Shown here: positions 5,351 through 6,123 of the stretch, piece by piece | Layout: each line of letters begins with the position of its first letter | Position numbering within the stretch: the first letter of the stretch is position 1 | DNA from: Gemmatimonadota bacterium | Lineage (GTDB): Bacteria; JAAXHH01 | Direction of reading: 5' to 3' | Assembly: GCA_026713285.1 (NCBI GenBank) | Contig: JAPOOT010000436.1 | Span: 1 to 6,123 of the forward strand | Length of the DNA: 6,123 nt | Translations under genes and position numbers: made by a program | Notes under the pieces: model-generated | The model's input: the letters and a program-made list of their open reading frames with translations, nothing else | The model's database searches: none | Told to the model about the DNA's origin: nothing

Positions 5351-6123
5351 CTATCCCTGTACGAGTCCGCGGCGGTAGAGCAGCCGGATGTAGATGATGG
5401 CCAGGGTCATGGTGATCACGGTTATCAAGTACGAATAGGCGTTCGCGCCGCCGAAATCGAGGCGGGCGAAGGCTTCCTTGTAGGTCTGCCAGGCGATGAC
5501 GTGGGTGGCGTCGCCGGGTCCGCCGCCGGTTAGCGCGTAGATCAGGTCGAAGGCTCTGAAGCCGTTCATGGTCTCGAAGATGGCGACGACGAGCACGGCG
5601 TGGTAGAGCCAGGGCAGGGTGATGAATCGGAAGCGGTTCCACGACGTGGCGCCGTCCACCCGGGCGGCCCGGTACTGCTCCGTCGGTATGGCCTGGATGG
5701 CCGCCAGGAAGATGATGCAGGCGAAGGGGACGCTCCGCCAAACGTGGGCGCCAATGGCGGCGTTCAGGGCGACGAATGGCGAGGCCATGCCCGTATATAC
5801 AATGTTTAAACCGAACAGGAAGTTGACGACGGCGACGGAGTCCGCGAGCATGGCGTTGAAGGCGCCGTAGTCGCCGAGCAGGCCCACCCACATGAGCCCG
5901 TTGACCACGCCCGGTATAGCCCAGGGTATGAGCAGCAACGCCCGGACCACGCCGCGGCCACGGAATGACTCGTGCAGCAGCAGGGCGATGGCCATGGCAA
6001 TCACGATGACCAGCAGGACGGCCATGAAGGTGAAGTACAGCGAAATCCAGAGGGCATTCCAGAACTCGGGGCTAGCGAGGATGGTCGCGTAGTTCTCCAG
6101 GCCGTGGAAGTACACCTGGTCCG
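5351..6123 (-). CDS. Carbohydrate ABC importer permease, MalF type (5' end outside window)
   Basis: The minus-strand frame is open to the right edge (first full codon at 6121) and ends with TAG 5351-5353, giving 256 residues. A GTG at 6113-6115 is in frame, but it lies within the family-conserved segment DQVYFHGLENYATIL, before SPEFWNALWISLYFT. The real start is therefore upstream, and about 40-60 residues including the first membrane helix are missing. Helices are visible around WISLYFTFMAVLLVIVIAMA, VVRALLLIPWAIPGVVNGL and VPFACIIFLAAIQ. The EAA loop reads TEQYRAARVDGATSWNRFRF, and the conserved GGGPG block of this permease family follows. It pairs with the MalG-type subunit as a heterodimeric channel. 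A substrate-binding protein gene would be expected further upstream. Confidence 0.95.
   Translation of the reverse strand, partial: DQVYFHGLENYATILASPEFWNALWISLYFTFMAVLLVIVIAMAIALLLHESFRGRGVVRALLLIPWAIPGVVNGLMWVGLLGDYGAFNAMLADSVAVVNFLFGLNIVYTGMASPFVALNAAIGAHVWRSVPFACIIFLAAIQAIPTEQYRAARVDGATSWNRFRFITLPWLYHAVLVVAIFETMNGFRAFDLIYALTGGGPGDATHVIAWQTYKEAFARLDFGGANAYSYLITVITMTLAIIYIRLLYRRGLVQG

Overview
The window comes from a GC-rich bacterial chromosome, probably an environmental heterotroph. Good Shine-Dalgarno sites and compact same-strand operons support a bacterium; nothing in the sequence fixes the phylum. Almost every gene is on the minus strand. The exception is the 3' end of a short-chain dehydrogenase/reductase (SDR) gene at the left edge.

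Layout from left to right: (1) positions 1-141, the last 46 codons of an SDR gene on the plus strand. (2) 214-357, the 3' fragment of a gene for a small membrane protein with a bacterial PH-like domain. (3) 358-2714, a complete 2,357-bp IS1595-family element. It has 23-bp imperfect terminal inverted repeats (21/23), a perfect 8-bp target duplication (TTCGTATT at 350-357 and 2715-2722), an intact 314-residue transposase with a zinc ribbon, and three passenger genes downstream on the same strand (146, 127 and 61 residues). A 181-bp gap between two passenger genes is full of inverted repeats. (4) 2723-3082, the 5' fragment of the same PH-domain gene. Removing the element and one target copy rejoins the two fragments into one 167-codon frame, so this is a recent, fully readable insertional inactivation. 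(5) 3238-6123, a carbohydrate-type ABC importer operon read right to left: a MalF-type permease (its 5' end is outside the window), a MalG-type permease, and a MalK/UgpC-type ATPase. The last two are separated by a 136-bp spacer made of a degenerate 8-bp tandem repeat.

How the parts work together: the two permeases form the membrane channel and the ATPase dimer powers it. The substrate-binding protein is not in the window and probably lies upstream, to the right. The SDR could be a sugar or polyol dehydrogenase of the same catabolic locus, but that is only contextual. The insertion does not touch the transporter. The most interesting parts are the exact transposon anatomy, its unexplained cargo, the structured cargo intergenic region and the octamer repeat array.
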